Below, in pieces: positions 44,641 to 53,907 of a DNA stretch of 59,240 nucleotides. Position 1 is the stretch's first letter. Each line of letters opens with the position of its first letter. A model generated the notes under the pieces. That model saw nothing but the letters and a program-made list of their open reading frames with translations, was not told where the DNA came from and searched no databases. Origin of the DNA: CAYWMP01 sp964459445 (GTDB taxonomy: Bacteria > Desulfobacterota > DSM-4660 > Desulfatiglandales > HGW-15); NCBI GenBank assembly GCA_964459445.1, contig CAYWMP010000011.1:1-59240 (forward strand), written 5' to 3'. A program made the position numbers and the translations under genes.

Positions 44641-45557
44641 CGTATCGTTTTAATGTCCTCTCTTTCCAGAACCCGGTGCATTTTCCCTGAAAATCGTTTA
44701 TCAAAAAACGCCTCCAGGGATCTACTAATAGCGGCTACCTTGTCCACATCCACGCCTGTTTCAATGCCCATTTGTTTTGCCATAAAGGCCAAATCTTCCG
44801 TTGAAATATTCCCGGAAGCCCCTTTAATAAAGGGGCAGCCTCCCATGCCGCCAAAGGCGGTATCGAAGTGAGAGATGCCGACCTGCATTGCGGCCAGGGC
44901 ATTGGCCAATCCTTTCCCCTCCGTATCGTGCAGGTGGAGGCAAACAGGGATACCTTCGGCGAGGTCGACCACTTTTCCCCCAATCTCCTGAATGGAGATA
45001 GGATTTGCCATCCCGGTAGAATCCGCCAAGGCGATCTCTTCGATTCCCATATCGAGTTGTTCTTTGGCCAAATCCAAAACAACTTCTGGATCGATTCCCC
45101 CTTCGAATCGACAACCAAACACACACTGAAGACCGCCCCGAATCGCCAAGCTGTTTTCTTTTCCGATTCTGACCATCTTAGCAAAGCCCTTGCGTGCCTC
45201 TTCCAAGGAGGCATTGGCGTTTTTGCGACTATGGGTATCGCTGGCGGATATCGAGGCAGCAACATGCTTTAAACCTGCTTTTACCGCCCTCTCAATACCT
45301 TTGGCGTTTAAAACAAGGCCGCTGTAAACCACGCCTTCGGCTTGGGGTAAACCGGCACATAACTCATCGGCGTCGGCCATTTGGGGGACCAGTTTGGGAT
45401 GAACAAAAGAGGTGATTTGAATGCGCTTGAGGCCGGCATCGACAAGTGTCTGGATGAGTTCGCGTTTCCTTTCCGTCGGAACTAGCCTTTTTTCACTCTG
45501 GAATCCGTCACGCAGTCCCTGTTCTTCAATGACCACGTTTTGGGGATAGGTTGTCAT
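44637..45557 (-). CDS. Hydroxymethylglutaryl-CoA lyase-like enzyme
   Basis: 306 aa DRE-TIM metallolyase. EEQGLRDGFQSE is the metal and substrate loop, LADSTGMANP and HLHDTEGKGLANALAAM supply histidine metal ligands, and GGMGGCPFIKGASGN carries the catalytic cysteine of HMG-CoA lyases. The reaction would be cleavage of 3-hydroxy-3-methylglutaryl-CoA (or a related acyl-CoA) to acetyl-CoA and acetoacetate. The frame runs upstream to 45701, but ATG 45557 starts the conserved region. It stands alone; related ketone-body or leucine-degradation genes are not adjacent. Confidence 0.85.
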   Translation of the reverse strand: MTTYPQNVVIEEQGLRDGFQSEKRLVPTERKRELIQTLVDAGLKRIQITSFVHPKLVPQMADADELCAGLPQAEGVVYSGLVLNAKGIERAVKAGLKHVAASISASDTHSRKNANASLEEARKGFAKMVRIGKENSLAIRGGLQCVFGCRFEGGIDPEVVLDLAKEQLDMGIEEIALADSTGMANPISIQEIGGKVVDLAEGIPVCLHLHDTEGKGLANALAAMQVGISHFDTAFGGMGGCPFIKGASGNISTEDLAFMAKQMGIETGVDVDKVAAISRSLEAFFDKRFSGKMHRVLEREDIKTIR

Positions 45558-45861
45558 GATTTCATACCTAAACTTTTGAAATAAAAGTATTATTGTTATA
45601 ACTTTTGTACTGATCCATGTCAACCGCTTTTTCGTGCCGACCCGCCTACAAAACCAATCAATAGAGGCATTTTCAAAACGTCTCGCAATAGGTTCATTCA
45701 AGCGGATAGAAATCGTTTATTGGGTCAATCAAGGTTTTTTGAAGAATAGAAATAGGTAGGGGTATTTTTGTCTAATACCGTGACAGCAGCGTCCAAATCT
45801 GAAACGGTTTGAAAAACTTTTTTACTCTGCGGCCCCAAAAAAAAGTTTCAAAGGCGAGCCA
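45558..45861. other. 304-bp non-coding region with a T/A-rich inverted repeat
   Basis: TTTGAAAAACTTTTTT (45808-45823) pairs with AAAAAAGTTTCAAA (about 45839-45852), with a two-base bulge, just beyond the stop of the cysteine-rich gene. It could end that transcript. The rest shows nothing identifiable. Confidence 0.4.
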
Positions 45862-46089
45862 TTAACACACTTTTTCGTAGATTTCCACAGGGAGGTCATA
45901 GTAGGGCATGCAATCATTTGCAGCCCGTTGAAAGCCGATGCTTGGATCCCTGCACTGCTTAAACTCACAATCACAACAATCCCAAAATTCCCAGCATTTT
46001 GCGACGGCATCATCTAAACAATTGCTGTAGTGCGGGCAGAGGGCATTTCTTTCACCTTTCTTGTTGATAGGTTTTCTGTCGACGTTCAT
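45862..46089 (-). CDS. Small cysteine-rich protein, unknown function
   Basis: 75 aa with nine cysteines: C18, C24, C32, C38, C39, C41, C46, C60 and C75. The core CWEFWDCCDCEFKQC suggests metal or Fe-S binding, and ALCPHYSNCLDDAVAKC precedes it. No signal peptide, so cytoplasmic. GGGGGG precedes the ATG by seven bases. It follows the 104-aa gene by 12 bases in the same direction. I do not recognise a named family. Confidence 0.65.
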   Translation of the reverse strand: MNVDRKPINKKGERNALCPHYSNCLDDAVAKCWEFWDCCDCEFKQCRDPSIGFQRAANDCMPYYDLPVEIYEKVC

Positions 46090-46101
46090 AGCGTTACCCC
46101 C

Positions 46102-46416
46102 CTAACTGGCCAATTGGGCCTGCGCCTTCGCGCTGCTTTGCGGGTTTGAACCGCGCTTAATCGAGAAATCTGTTCCGGCTTCCGAAGCGGAAAAACCACC
46201 GTACTCAAGGTTTGCTATGATCAGTTGAAGTGTGTGATAATCCAATTCAAGATCATTCCAGCCCAAAAAATGTAGGCGTTTGTTGACCTCATCCAGATCC
46301 TGGTAATGGGCGCCCGTCAATGCATCCGCTGTAAGCCGGATGAATCCAGGAATAAGGTTCGGATCAATTCCTATTTTCAACAACCGGTTTAGAAGGGCTT
46401 TTCTGATCTTTTCCAC
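46102..46416 (-). CDS. Hypothetical 104-aa protein, first gene of a small operon
   Basis: Starts at GTG 46416 with GGGAT upstream. Mostly helical: KALLNRLLKIGIDPNLIPGF, LTADALTGAHYQDLDEVNKR, then HFLGWNDLELDYHTLQLIIA. No membrane segment, no cysteines. The last 15 residues are low complexity (SSAKAQAQLAS). It sits immediately upstream of the cysteine-rich gene. No family recognised; coding status is supported by the ribosome site, the coherent amino-acid composition and the operon spacing. Confidence 0.6.
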   Translation of the reverse strand: MEKIRKALLNRLLKIGIDPNLIPGFIRLTADALTGAHYQDLDEVNKRLHFLGWNDLELDYHTLQLIIANLEYGGFSASEAGTDFSIKRGSNPQSSAKAQAQLAS

Positions 46417-46655
46417 TGGATATCCCTTTAATTTACCCTGTGGGAATACTTGACTTCTATTTAGTTTCCTTAAATCAAACTAGTAATGCCTTGACTTAAG
46501 TCAAGAATGCCCTTTCAAAATACAAGCAGGTGTAAATGTAATGTCGTTTCAAAGCGGGGAAAATTACACAGGGGAGAGCATTTATTGAGCCGGATGATTC
46601 ACCAACCCAGAACCCTTGAATCTCTGTGTATATGTGCCTAGCATAAGGAACTGAA

Positions 46656-46913
46656 TTGGAAAAAGAACGAAACCCAACCCGAGATCATTTCAAACTGCTC
46701 GCTTTTGTCCTTCTACTGAGCGAGTTTGTCATTTTCGTTTTGGGCATCATTTTCGGACGCCTTTTGGGTTATGAATCAGCGTTTTTGATCTGTTTCTGGA
46801 TGGGAGTGATCCTATTCGGGTGCTTCTCATTAATCGTGCTCAGTAACCTGCTTGTCATCATATGCAACAAACTCTACAGGTTTTTCACAAAAGGAAATTT
46901 TCGATTGAAATGA
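46656..46913 (+). CDS. Small two-span membrane protein, unknown
   Basis: 85 aa with two hydrophobic segments (about 14-36 and 42-70) and basic ends (YRFFTKGNFRLK). It begins with TTG, preceded by AAGGAACTGAA. No homologue recognised. Followed directly by the truncated metallophosphoesterase frame. Confidence 0.5.
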   Translation: MEKERNPTRDHFKLLAFVLLLSEFVIFVLGIIFGRLLGYESAFLICFWMGVILFGCFSLIVLSNLLVIICNKLYRFFTKGNFRLK

Positions 46914-47220
46914 AGTCCATAAAGGAAATGAAAATTCACCAACACTGGTCACGGAAGAGGTCTTAGAAATAGGTGATGTAACCCTTTATATCCTTCACGA
47001 TGTCAACCTGATCGACCTGGATTCAGGTGCGGCCGGTTTTAGCGTGGTAATCAGCGGTCATTCCCACCGGCCGTCCATGAAAAGGGCCAAGGGTGTATTA
47101 TATCTCAATCCGGGCAGTGCAGGGCCTCGTCGTTTTAAACTGCCCATAACGGTGGCGTTTATTCTCTTGAACGGAAACGATCTTGATGCCCAAATTATCG
47201 ACCTGGAGAAACTGGTTTGA
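46909..47220 (+). pseudogene. C-terminal fragment of a YfcE-type metallophosphoesterase
   Basis: An open frame without a start codon encodes VTLYILHD, then AAGFSVVISGHSHRPSMKRA and LYLNPGSAGPRRFKLPITVA. GHSHRP and NPGSAGPRRF are the conserved C-terminal metal and fold motifs of the YfcE/MJ0936 phosphodiesterases. The N-terminal half, with the D-x-H and GNxD motifs, is absent: upstream is the small membrane protein gene. So this is a deletion remnant of about 95 codons. Its TGA overlaps the TTG start of the next gene. Confidence 0.8.
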
Positions 47221-47930
47221 AACAGAATCAAAATGCAATAGCCGGCAAAAAGAAAGAACTATCGCAGTTTCTTTCTTTGATAGGGGAATCGCCCTTCATT
47301 AAAGGTGTCTTTAACCCATGGGCGGATGTTGACGAAATCCATGACCAGAATTCGAACTCACACACCATCAGAAAAGGACATCTAAAGCATTATCTTGAAA
47401 GTAGAATAGGGAAAGCCACCTACGTTATCATCGGTGAAGCCGTAGGCTATCAAGGGGGCCATTTCACCGGTATGGCCATGACGTGCGAACGCATCCTCCT
47501 AGGTCATATGAAAGAGCGGGGAATATATCCTGAACATGTCTTGCCTAATCGTGCACCCAAACGAACCAGTCGAACCGATGTGAGGCCAAAGGGCTTTTCA
47601 GAACCGACGGCGACAATTGTATGGCAAGCCCTCATGAATTCAACTCGAAAGTCCACGGATTTTGTGCTCTGGAATGCCTTCCCGTGGCACCCTTTTGATC
47701 CATCCAAGGGGATGCTGAGCAACAGAAAACCCAGCACCAGAGAAATGACCGAATCCTCCCATATCCTGCATCATTTTATGGGGCTATTTCCGGATTCGAA
47801 AATCATTGCCATGGGAAAGGTCGCAGCGGAAAGATTGGATAAATTGGATGTCCCCTGTTATCCGGTGAGACACCCTGCTCGGGGGGGAGCGAACACATTC
47901 AGAAAACAAATTGAAGAATTGATATCGTGA
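47217..47930 (+). CDS. Uracil-DNA-glycosylase-like superfamily protein
   Basis: 237 aa. GEAVGYQGGHFTGMAMT (73-89) corresponds to the UDG motif 1 region (G-E-A-P-G), VLWNAFPWHPF is the central strand, and VRHPARGGANTFRKQI is the motif 2 region with the conserved histidine. The usual D/N of motif 1 is not obvious, so glycosylase activity on uracil is unproven. The start appears to be TTG 47217, overlapping the stop of the metallophosphoesterase remnant; an internal start cannot be excluded. Probably DNA-repair related. Confidence 0.75.
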   Translation: MKQNQNAIAGKKKELSQFLSLIGESPFIKGVFNPWADVDEIHDQNSNSHTIRKGHLKHYLESRIGKATYVIIGEAVGYQGGHFTGMAMTCERILLGHMKERGIYPEHVLPNRAPKRTSRTDVRPKGFSEPTATIVWQALMNSTRKSTDFVLWNAFPWHPFDPSKGMLSNRKPSTREMTESSHILHHFMGLFPDSKIIAMGKVAAERLDKLDVPCYPVRHPARGGANTFRKQIEELIS

Positions 47931-48025
47931 GGACCCTGGTTCAGTTCGCCGGGCCGGGTTAACCTGCCGGAAGCAAGGCGGATAAACTCGGCAGAAATAG
48001 GGCAGGTGAAGGTTCAGGTAGATGG

Positions 48026-48931
48026 ATGTTAAATAGACCCACAAATGAAGACATCTCCGATGTGCTGGGGCGCGTGGCTGATCTGCTGGAGGCTCAAGGG
48101 GCAAATCCTTACCGTATTCGTGCCTATCGTCGCTCTGCGAAGGTCGTTGAACGCTCAGAACGAGGGATTGCCGAGATTGCCGATGGGAAGGACGAAACAA
48201 ATTTGGAGGACCTGCCTGGCATTGGCAAAGGTATTGCGGGATCAATCAGAGAATTTGTGCACACGGGTCGACTTATCATGCTGGAGAGGCTCGAAGGGCA
48301 GGTATCTCCTGAGGATCTGTTTACAACCATACCCGGTATCGGCGAAGAATTGGCCCACCGCATCCATGCGGCGCTTCATATTGAAACTCTTGAGGAGCTG
48401 GAACTGGCTGCCCATGACGGGCGGTTGGAGAAGGTATCGGGGTTGGGAGATCGCCGTATCAGTGGTCTCCGTGATTCCCTTGCCGGCATTTTGATTCGTT
48501 CCTCCAGACGTCGGGCCAGGCTTTACGGAGGGGGTGATAGATCTCATCAGGGGCAGGTTAAACTCGGTTTTCTCGATTGTCCTTCAATTGAGACCGTCCT
48601 TGAAGTGGACAGGACCTATCGGCAAAAGGTGAATGCGGGGAATCTCAAGACAATCACCCCCCGCCGGTTTAATCCCCACGGTAAAGCATCCCTTCCCATA
48701 CTCCACACTGAGATGGAAGGGTGGCACTTTACGGCGCTTTTTTCCAACACGGCTCGCGCCCATGAATTAGGGAGAACAAGGGATTGGGTCGTGATCTACT
48801 TTGAAAAGGACGGCCACGAAAATCAGGTCACCGTGGTTACGGAACACCAGGGACCCATGAAAGGAAAACGCGTGGTTCGAGGTTATGAACGCGAATGCCG
48901 TATTCATTACTCGCAACATCATGGGCTTTGA
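48026..48931 (+). CDS. PolX-type helix-hairpin-helix DNA-binding protein without polymerase domain
   Basis: 301 aa. Residues 1-165 match the N-terminal 8-kDa-like and HhH regions of PolX: NEDISDVLGRVADLLEAQG, NPYRIRAYRRSAKVVE, LEDLPGIGKGIAGSIREF and TTIPGIGEELAHRIH. The polymerase palm and PHP nuclease are missing. The C-terminal half (LPILHTEMEGWHFTALFSNT ... DWVVIYFEKDG ... GKRVVRGYERECRIHY) is a separate conserved module of unknown function. Likely a DNA-structure-binding protein. It ends convergently inside mscS with 13 bases of overlap. Confidence 0.75.
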   Translation: MLNRPTNEDISDVLGRVADLLEAQGANPYRIRAYRRSAKVVERSERGIAEIADGKDETNLEDLPGIGKGIAGSIREFVHTGRLIMLERLEGQVSPEDLFTTIPGIGEELAHRIHAALHIETLEELELAAHDGRLEKVSGLGDRRISGLRDSLAGILIRSSRRRARLYGGGDRSHQGQVKLGFLDCPSIETVLEVDRTYRQKVNAGNLKTITPRRFNPHGKASLPILHTEMEGWHFTALFSNTARAHELGRTRDWVVIYFEKDGHENQVTVVTEHQGPMKGKRVVRGYERECRIHYSQHHGL

Positions 48932-50007
48932 GAGGTTTCCCGCTTTATATAGATGTCCCGCTTCGGGTAGGGGATCTCGATCCCTTTATCATGAAAGGCT
49001 TGCTTCACCTGGTCGGTGATGTGTGAGATGGTATCCATTCGTTTCCTGGGTCTGCTAATCCAAATTCTTGCTTCAAGGTTCACGGCGGAATCCCCAAAAT
49101 TTTTCACCACCACTTTAGGCGGTGGTTCACGCATAACCCAATCCAATTCCAGACTGACCCGCTTAATGATTTCCTTGGCCCTTTCCACATCTGCATCATA
49201 GGCTATGCCAATGGGTATTCGAACCCGTATCTCCTTCGATACGGTGGTGTAATTTATGATGTCCCTTTTCATAATCTCGTTATTCGGGATAACGATGACA
49301 ATATTGTCCGTGGTCCGGATCTTTGTAGCCCTGAGACCGACATCAGTAACATCGCCCCAGGTGGCAGCATTTACCGGCGCGGACCAGACCTCAATTCGGT
49401 CTCCTACTTCAAAGGGACGATCTATAATGAGTAGAATGCCGGCGATGAGATTCGAAAGGGTGTCTTTGGCCGCAAAACCCACGGCAATGCCCACAACACC
49501 CGCACCAGCAATAAAAGGCATGATGTTTACACCCAGGACATCGAGGACAAGGATGGCGGCTATAAGGAAGATGATAATGCTTGCAAATTTTTTGAGAAGA
49601 TCAATGATAACATCATCGACTTTGCTCTTGGTTTTGGTTGCGAGCTTTTGCTCGATATAGGGAAGTGCATTTCGCGCGATGCTATTGGTAAAGGAGGCAA
49701 GGAGCATAATCATGAAGCCAAGGAAGATTCGCTCCACAATAGGGAGATGGATCAGGTTTATCAACGCGAGCCCGGCAATAATAGAGATCGTATAATGACC
49801 GGCTTTCCTTAACAGGCGGAAGAATTTATCATTCTTTTGGAAAAAGGTTCGGTCTTCGTACCTCTTTTCAAGTCTTTTTAAAATGATGTTAAAGACCCAC
49901 CAGGCCAATATTGCGGTTATGAGAATAGCCGCTACATTGATGGCTGCGGTTAATACCGGCGATTGATCGGATAGCTGTTTCAAAATTTCCCTGAAGGCGC
50001 CTTCCAT
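48919..50007 (-). CDS. MscS-family mechanosensitive ion channel
   Basis: 362 aa. Four predicted membrane segments (about 20-42, 72-90, 93-112, 140-160), then the pore-lining TM3 with AGAGVVGIAVGFAAKDTLSNLIAG (long Ala/Gly stretch), the beta domain starting FEVGDRIEVW, and a C-terminal alpha/beta domain ending in IPYPKRDI. It releases solutes on hypo-osmotic shock. Standard small-conductance architecture with one extra N-terminal helix pair. Confidence 0.92.
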   Translation of the reverse strand: MEGAFREILKQLSDQSPVLTAAINVAAILITAILAWWVFNIILKRLEKRYEDRTFFQKNDKFFRLLRKAGHYTISIIAGLALINLIHLPIVERIFLGFMIMLLASFTNSIARNALPYIEQKLATKTKSKVDDVIIDLLKKFASIIIFLIAAILVLDVLGVNIMPFIAGAGVVGIAVGFAAKDTLSNLIAGILLIIDRPFEVGDRIEVWSAPVNAATWGDVTDVGLRATKIRTTDNIVIVIPNNEIMKRDIINYTTVSKEIRVRIPIGIAYDADVERAKEIIKRVSLELDWVMREPPPKVVVKNFGDSAVNLEARIWISRPRKRMDTISHITDQVKQAFHDKGIEIPYPKRDIYIKRETSQSP

Positions 50008-50060
50008 GTCTCGATAACCTCTTATCCTATTTTCACATATTGCCTACTAAAATAATTAGA

Positions 50061-52979
50061 TCAAAGTACTTTCAGCAGATTCAACCAACCGGGACGATCA
50101 TCAATAGCCCCTTGGATAGCGCTTTCTGATCCGAGCACCTTGACCAGCCCTTTCTCCTTGACCTTTTCCAATATCCCGGAAAAGGACCGAAACTCCGAAT
50201 CAGTCGAACCCAGAACCTCCTCCCTCATGATCTGGCGTTCCTGGTCCGTCTCACCGGAGAGATGCCGCACCATTGAGACAAAGCCCTTGGCATCCGGCAA
50301 TCTATATTGATCGATATCCCCGATAGTCCCAACAATCGACTTTGTGAGTTCGTCATCGCTGAGTTTGAGATCTCTGAGAAATGTCGCGGATTGATCAAAG
50401 GCCTCAAGGGTTTGAAGGAGATTCGGATCCCGATAGGACACAAAAGACAAAATTCCCGACAGACGATCGAACAGGGAGAATGCCCCGTAAGCACCACCTT
50501 GAACCCTCACCCTGTCCCAAAGCCATGAATTCCGGATATAACGGCAGATCACATGGGCTGAACCATGAAACTTGTAGCCCAAGTTATAGAGGTTGACGGC
50601 CTTTCCAACATAGTTGACCTGTGCAGGAATCGTCATCCCTTCGTACTCATCGAAAATTTCGGGTTCCCAGGAGGCCATGGTAATCTCCGAAACAGGCAGT
50701 GCGGAAAGGAAATCTTTGGCCTGGGGTTGAAATTTTGACCAGCCCTCCTCCTCCACGGTGACATTGATGAGCATATTATTCCGGGTGACAAGAATGCGCC
50801 GAATTTCTTCAAGTTCTGCAAGCACCCCCGGCCAATCCTCATCAACCGCTTTTGCGAGCTTGCGCAGGAAAAACAGATTGGATATGCCTTCTATCTGTTC
50901 CAGGGCCCAATCGGCTTCATTAAAATGGGCGCGAAGTCTGAGTTTGACGATTTGGTGCCCGGCTGGAACGAGCATCTGCTCCTGTCTGGCCTTGGCCTCC
51001 AGGACGATCTGTCGAAATCGCTCTTTATTGTCCAATTGTACCTTAAGTAAGACATCATGGAGGATATTTAACAGTTCCTGCGATTGGGGCAGCATGGCTT
51101 TGCCCCTCATAAATAACCAGACCGCACTCTCTTCAGTATTCTTTGTCGCAGAGCCGAAGACGGAAGGATGAATCCCCCCGGTCTTTCCGCTGATGCGTTG
51201 AGTCAGGGTGACATAGTCCTCCTCTTCAGTCCCCATTTCAAGGAGGGCCCTACCAAAAAGCCGTACAAAGGGCAGGTACCTTTGCGGTAAGGCATGGATG
51301 TTAAAACCAACGTCCAGATATACGATACCGTTGGTAAATAGGTCATGGTAAAGGAGATGTGTGTCGCCGTCTTTTGACAGATCCAGGGGTATCAACCTGT
51401 TATTCTTTTCAAGGTCTTTGCGTTTTAAGATCGGTATGGTCGCCAACGCCTCGGGTTCCTCGGGGGTTTCTTGTATTTTTTTGAGCTTATCCGTCGCAGC
51501 AATGATGTCCTCAAGGTCTTCTTTTGTCATCGCCTCACGGGCATTATCCAATCTTTCCCTTTCCTCGGCTTCTTCCATTTTTGACAATCCGGGGTCGGGT
51601 TTGAGGAGAAGGAAAACCCTATGGGGATTATTTAATAGATGGGCGTCAATTAACCCTTCAAAATAGGATTTATTTTTTGCGATGTGCGATTTGATGGCAT
51701 CTAATGGATTTTCAAAGGCGACCAGTGCCAGGGGATCCCCGTCATAAAGCCAGGTGGTTAATGCTCTCAGCATAAGGGCCAAACCCCTCGGGTATCTCCC
51801 CGTATTGTTCTCCCGCATACTGAATTCGATGGTGTTCAAGGCGGCCTCAATAGTCCGTGGGTCAATTCCTTTCTGAGAGAGAGTGGATAATGTATCGAGT
51901 ATGAGGCCTTCCACCTTTTCGGCGTCATCGGGATCGATGCCTTTGAGTCCGGTTGAAAAAACCATTTGTTGAAGGTCGGTCCCCAGTCCGCCTCCAGCAA
52001 GATCCTCGCCATAGTTCGATTCAATCAAGGCCTTGCGCAAGGGTGATCCCGGCATTCCGAGCAGGATATACTCCAACATATGAAACGAAAGATTGCGTTC
52101 TATTTTCTTAGTTTCATCAAGCACCCAATTCAAGGTTATCATTCCCTTTTGTGCATCCCCCTCTTCGCCCCCTGCGGCATAGACTTTGGTGACGCGCCTG
52201 GGTTCCTCAAAGGGTGGTTGTATGGAAACTGAAGAGTCAATATCAATCCGATCAAATGTCTTGAGGTATTCATTCGCTAATCGCAGGCGTTCTTCAGGAT
52301 CATCGTTGCCATAGAAGTAAAGACGGGCATTGGTGGGATGATAGTATTTCCCGTGAAACTCCTGGAACTGCTCAAAGGTGAGGTTCGGGATTTCTCTGGG
52401 ATGCCCTCCCGAGTCAAAGCCATAAGTGTTATCCGGAAAGAGGGATTGCTGAGAATATTCGGCCAGCAGGGAGTCTGGGGAAGAATAGGCGCCTTTCATT
52501 TCATTGAAGACAACCCCTTTAAAAATAATGGGCTCCCCAGGTTTGGTGAGTTCATAATGCCATCCCTCCTGTTGAAGAATAAAGGGGGTGATTCGCGGGT
52601 AGAACACCGCGTCCAGATAGACATCGACCAGGTTATAGAAATCTTGAACGTTTTGGCTTGCTATGGGATAGCAGGTTTTATCCGGATAGGTCATGGCGTT
52701 AAGGAAGGTTTGAAGGGAACCCTTTAGGAGTTCCACAAAGGGCTCTTTAACGGGGTATTTTCGAGATCCGCAAAGCACGGAGTGCTCCAGGATGTGGGCA
52801 ATGCCTGTAGAATCCGAGGGGGGTGTGCGGAAAGCGATGCCAAAAACTTTATTTTCATCATCATTAATGAGTGACAACAACTCGGCGCCCGTTTTTTCAT
52901 GAACAAAAAGTAGTGCCCTGGTCTTGAGTTCGGAGATGACCTGCTCTCTCGTTTGATTAAATCCGTGGATGACTTTCAT
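50061..52979 (-). CDS. M16C family zinc metallopeptidase (presequence-protease-like)
   Basis: 972 aa. The inverted zinc motif HILEH (62-66) gives ligands H62 and H66 and base E65, with E160 in VVFNEMKGA as the third ligand. Four M16 lobes are expected; the hinge lies near 480-520, where a charged helical stretch (EEAEERERLDNAREAMTKED) occurs. Relatives degrade oligopeptides up to about 70 residues. No signal peptide is apparent, so probably cytoplasmic. Confidence 0.92.
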   Translation of the reverse strand: MKVIHGFNQTREQVISELKTRALLFVHEKTGAELLSLINDDENKVFGIAFRTPPSDSTGIAHILEHSVLCGSRKYPVKEPFVELLKGSLQTFLNAMTYPDKTCYPIASQNVQDFYNLVDVYLDAVFYPRITPFILQQEGWHYELTKPGEPIIFKGVVFNEMKGAYSSPDSLLAEYSQQSLFPDNTYGFDSGGHPREIPNLTFEQFQEFHGKYYHPTNARLYFYGNDDPEERLRLANEYLKTFDRIDIDSSVSIQPPFEEPRRVTKVYAAGGEEGDAQKGMITLNWVLDETKKIERNLSFHMLEYILLGMPGSPLRKALIESNYGEDLAGGGLGTDLQQMVFSTGLKGIDPDDAEKVEGLILDTLSTLSQKGIDPRTIEAALNTIEFSMRENNTGRYPRGLALMLRALTTWLYDGDPLALVAFENPLDAIKSHIAKNKSYFEGLIDAHLLNNPHRVFLLLKPDPGLSKMEEAEERERLDNAREAMTKEDLEDIIAATDKLKKIQETPEEPEALATIPILKRKDLEKNNRLIPLDLSKDGDTHLLYHDLFTNGIVYLDVGFNIHALPQRYLPFVRLFGRALLEMGTEEEDYVTLTQRISGKTGGIHPSVFGSATKNTEESAVWLFMRGKAMLPQSQELLNILHDVLLKVQLDNKERFRQIVLEAKARQEQMLVPAGHQIVKLRLRAHFNEADWALEQIEGISNLFFLRKLAKAVDEDWPGVLAELEEIRRILVTRNNMLINVTVEEEGWSKFQPQAKDFLSALPVSEITMASWEPEIFDEYEGMTIPAQVNYVGKAVNLYNLGYKFHGSAHVICRYIRNSWLWDRVRVQGGAYGAFSLFDRLSGILSFVSYRDPNLLQTLEAFDQSATFLRDLKLSDDELTKSIVGTIGDIDQYRLPDAKGFVSMVRHLSGETDQERQIMREEVLGSTDSEFRSFSGILEKVKEKGLVKVLGSESAIQGAIDDRPGWLNLLKVL

Positions 52980-53060
52980 GCCTTACTCCTATTCAACGCA
53001 TCATTTGAGGCGATTTCACAAAACCTTTTATAACACCGGTATTTTGAATCTTCAAACAAA

Positions 53061-53663
53061 CTATCTTCCCTGTTTGCGCATGCCGGGAAGATACTCCATG
53101 TAGAATCGGTAGAATGCCGCCAAGACCAGGGAGTGGGTGATATCGCCCTCCGAAATGAGACGAGGGATTTCTTCCAAGGGTCTGAGAAGAACTTCAATGT
53201 CCTCCTTTTCATCCTGCTCCTGCCCCCTTACCCTAAAGACATCCTTTGCCACATAGGTATAACAACGGTTGTCTAAAAAGGCTGGATTAGGGTTTACATG
53301 CCCGAGTTTGATCAGATCCGATTCCTGATAACCGGTCTCCTCACGCAATTCACGTTTGCCGGCGTCTTCCGGGGAATCGTTGGATTCTACAAGCCCGCCG
53401 GGAATTTCTAGGGTCACTTCTCGGATGCCATGCCGGTATTGGCGGACGAGCACGACCTGGTTATCCGGGGTCAGGGGAATGACATTCACCCAATCTTCCG
53501 ATTCAAGGATGTAGAAGTCGTGGGGCCTATTCGTTCTGGGAGAACAAGCGCGATCAATGCGGAGATTGAAGATCTGGAACGATCTATCATTTTTGCTGGA
53601 TAATATTTTCCAAGGACTAGGGGGCATGAGGGTTTTCTCCTTGAGAGTGGATTTGTTTTCCAT
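53061..53663 (-). CDS. NUDIX hydrolase (ADP-ribose pyrophosphatase type)
   Basis: 200 aa. NUDIX box from G90 to Y112, with R104-E105, E108-E109 and G111 conserved; the glutamate normally at box position 7 is D96. Upstream VLVRQYRHGIREVTLEIPGG is typical of ADP-ribose pyrophosphatases, as is the loop after the box. Hydrolyses nucleoside diphosphate derivatives, probably ADP-ribose. Stands 81 bases upstream of the M16 gene on the same strand. Confidence 0.88.
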   Translation of the reverse strand: MENKSTLKEKTLMPPSPWKILSSKNDRSFQIFNLRIDRACSPRTNRPHDFYILESEDWVNVIPLTPDNQVVLVRQYRHGIREVTLEIPGGLVESNDSPEDAGKRELREETGYQESDLIKLGHVNPNPAFLDNRCYTYVAKDVFRVRGQEQDEKEDIEVLLRPLEEIPRLISEGDITHSLVLAAFYRFYMEYLPGMRKQGR

Positions 53664-53907
53664 TCGCTAGGTTCCAAAACTTTCCATTTCAAGCGAACGC
53701 TTTAAAGGTCTTTAGATTTGAATATCGAATATCGAACAAGAAATTTCGAACTGAAGAAGTTTTGGAAAGAAAAACCAAAGTCTTTCACTTCGATATTCTG
53801 CGCTTCAAAGCAAAGGGTGTTCAGTCATACTGCAAATCTACCCGCTTTCAGCTGGTAGCGGTCTATTTCCAAAGGACCAAACCATTAGGAAATTTTAAAG
53901 TGTATGA

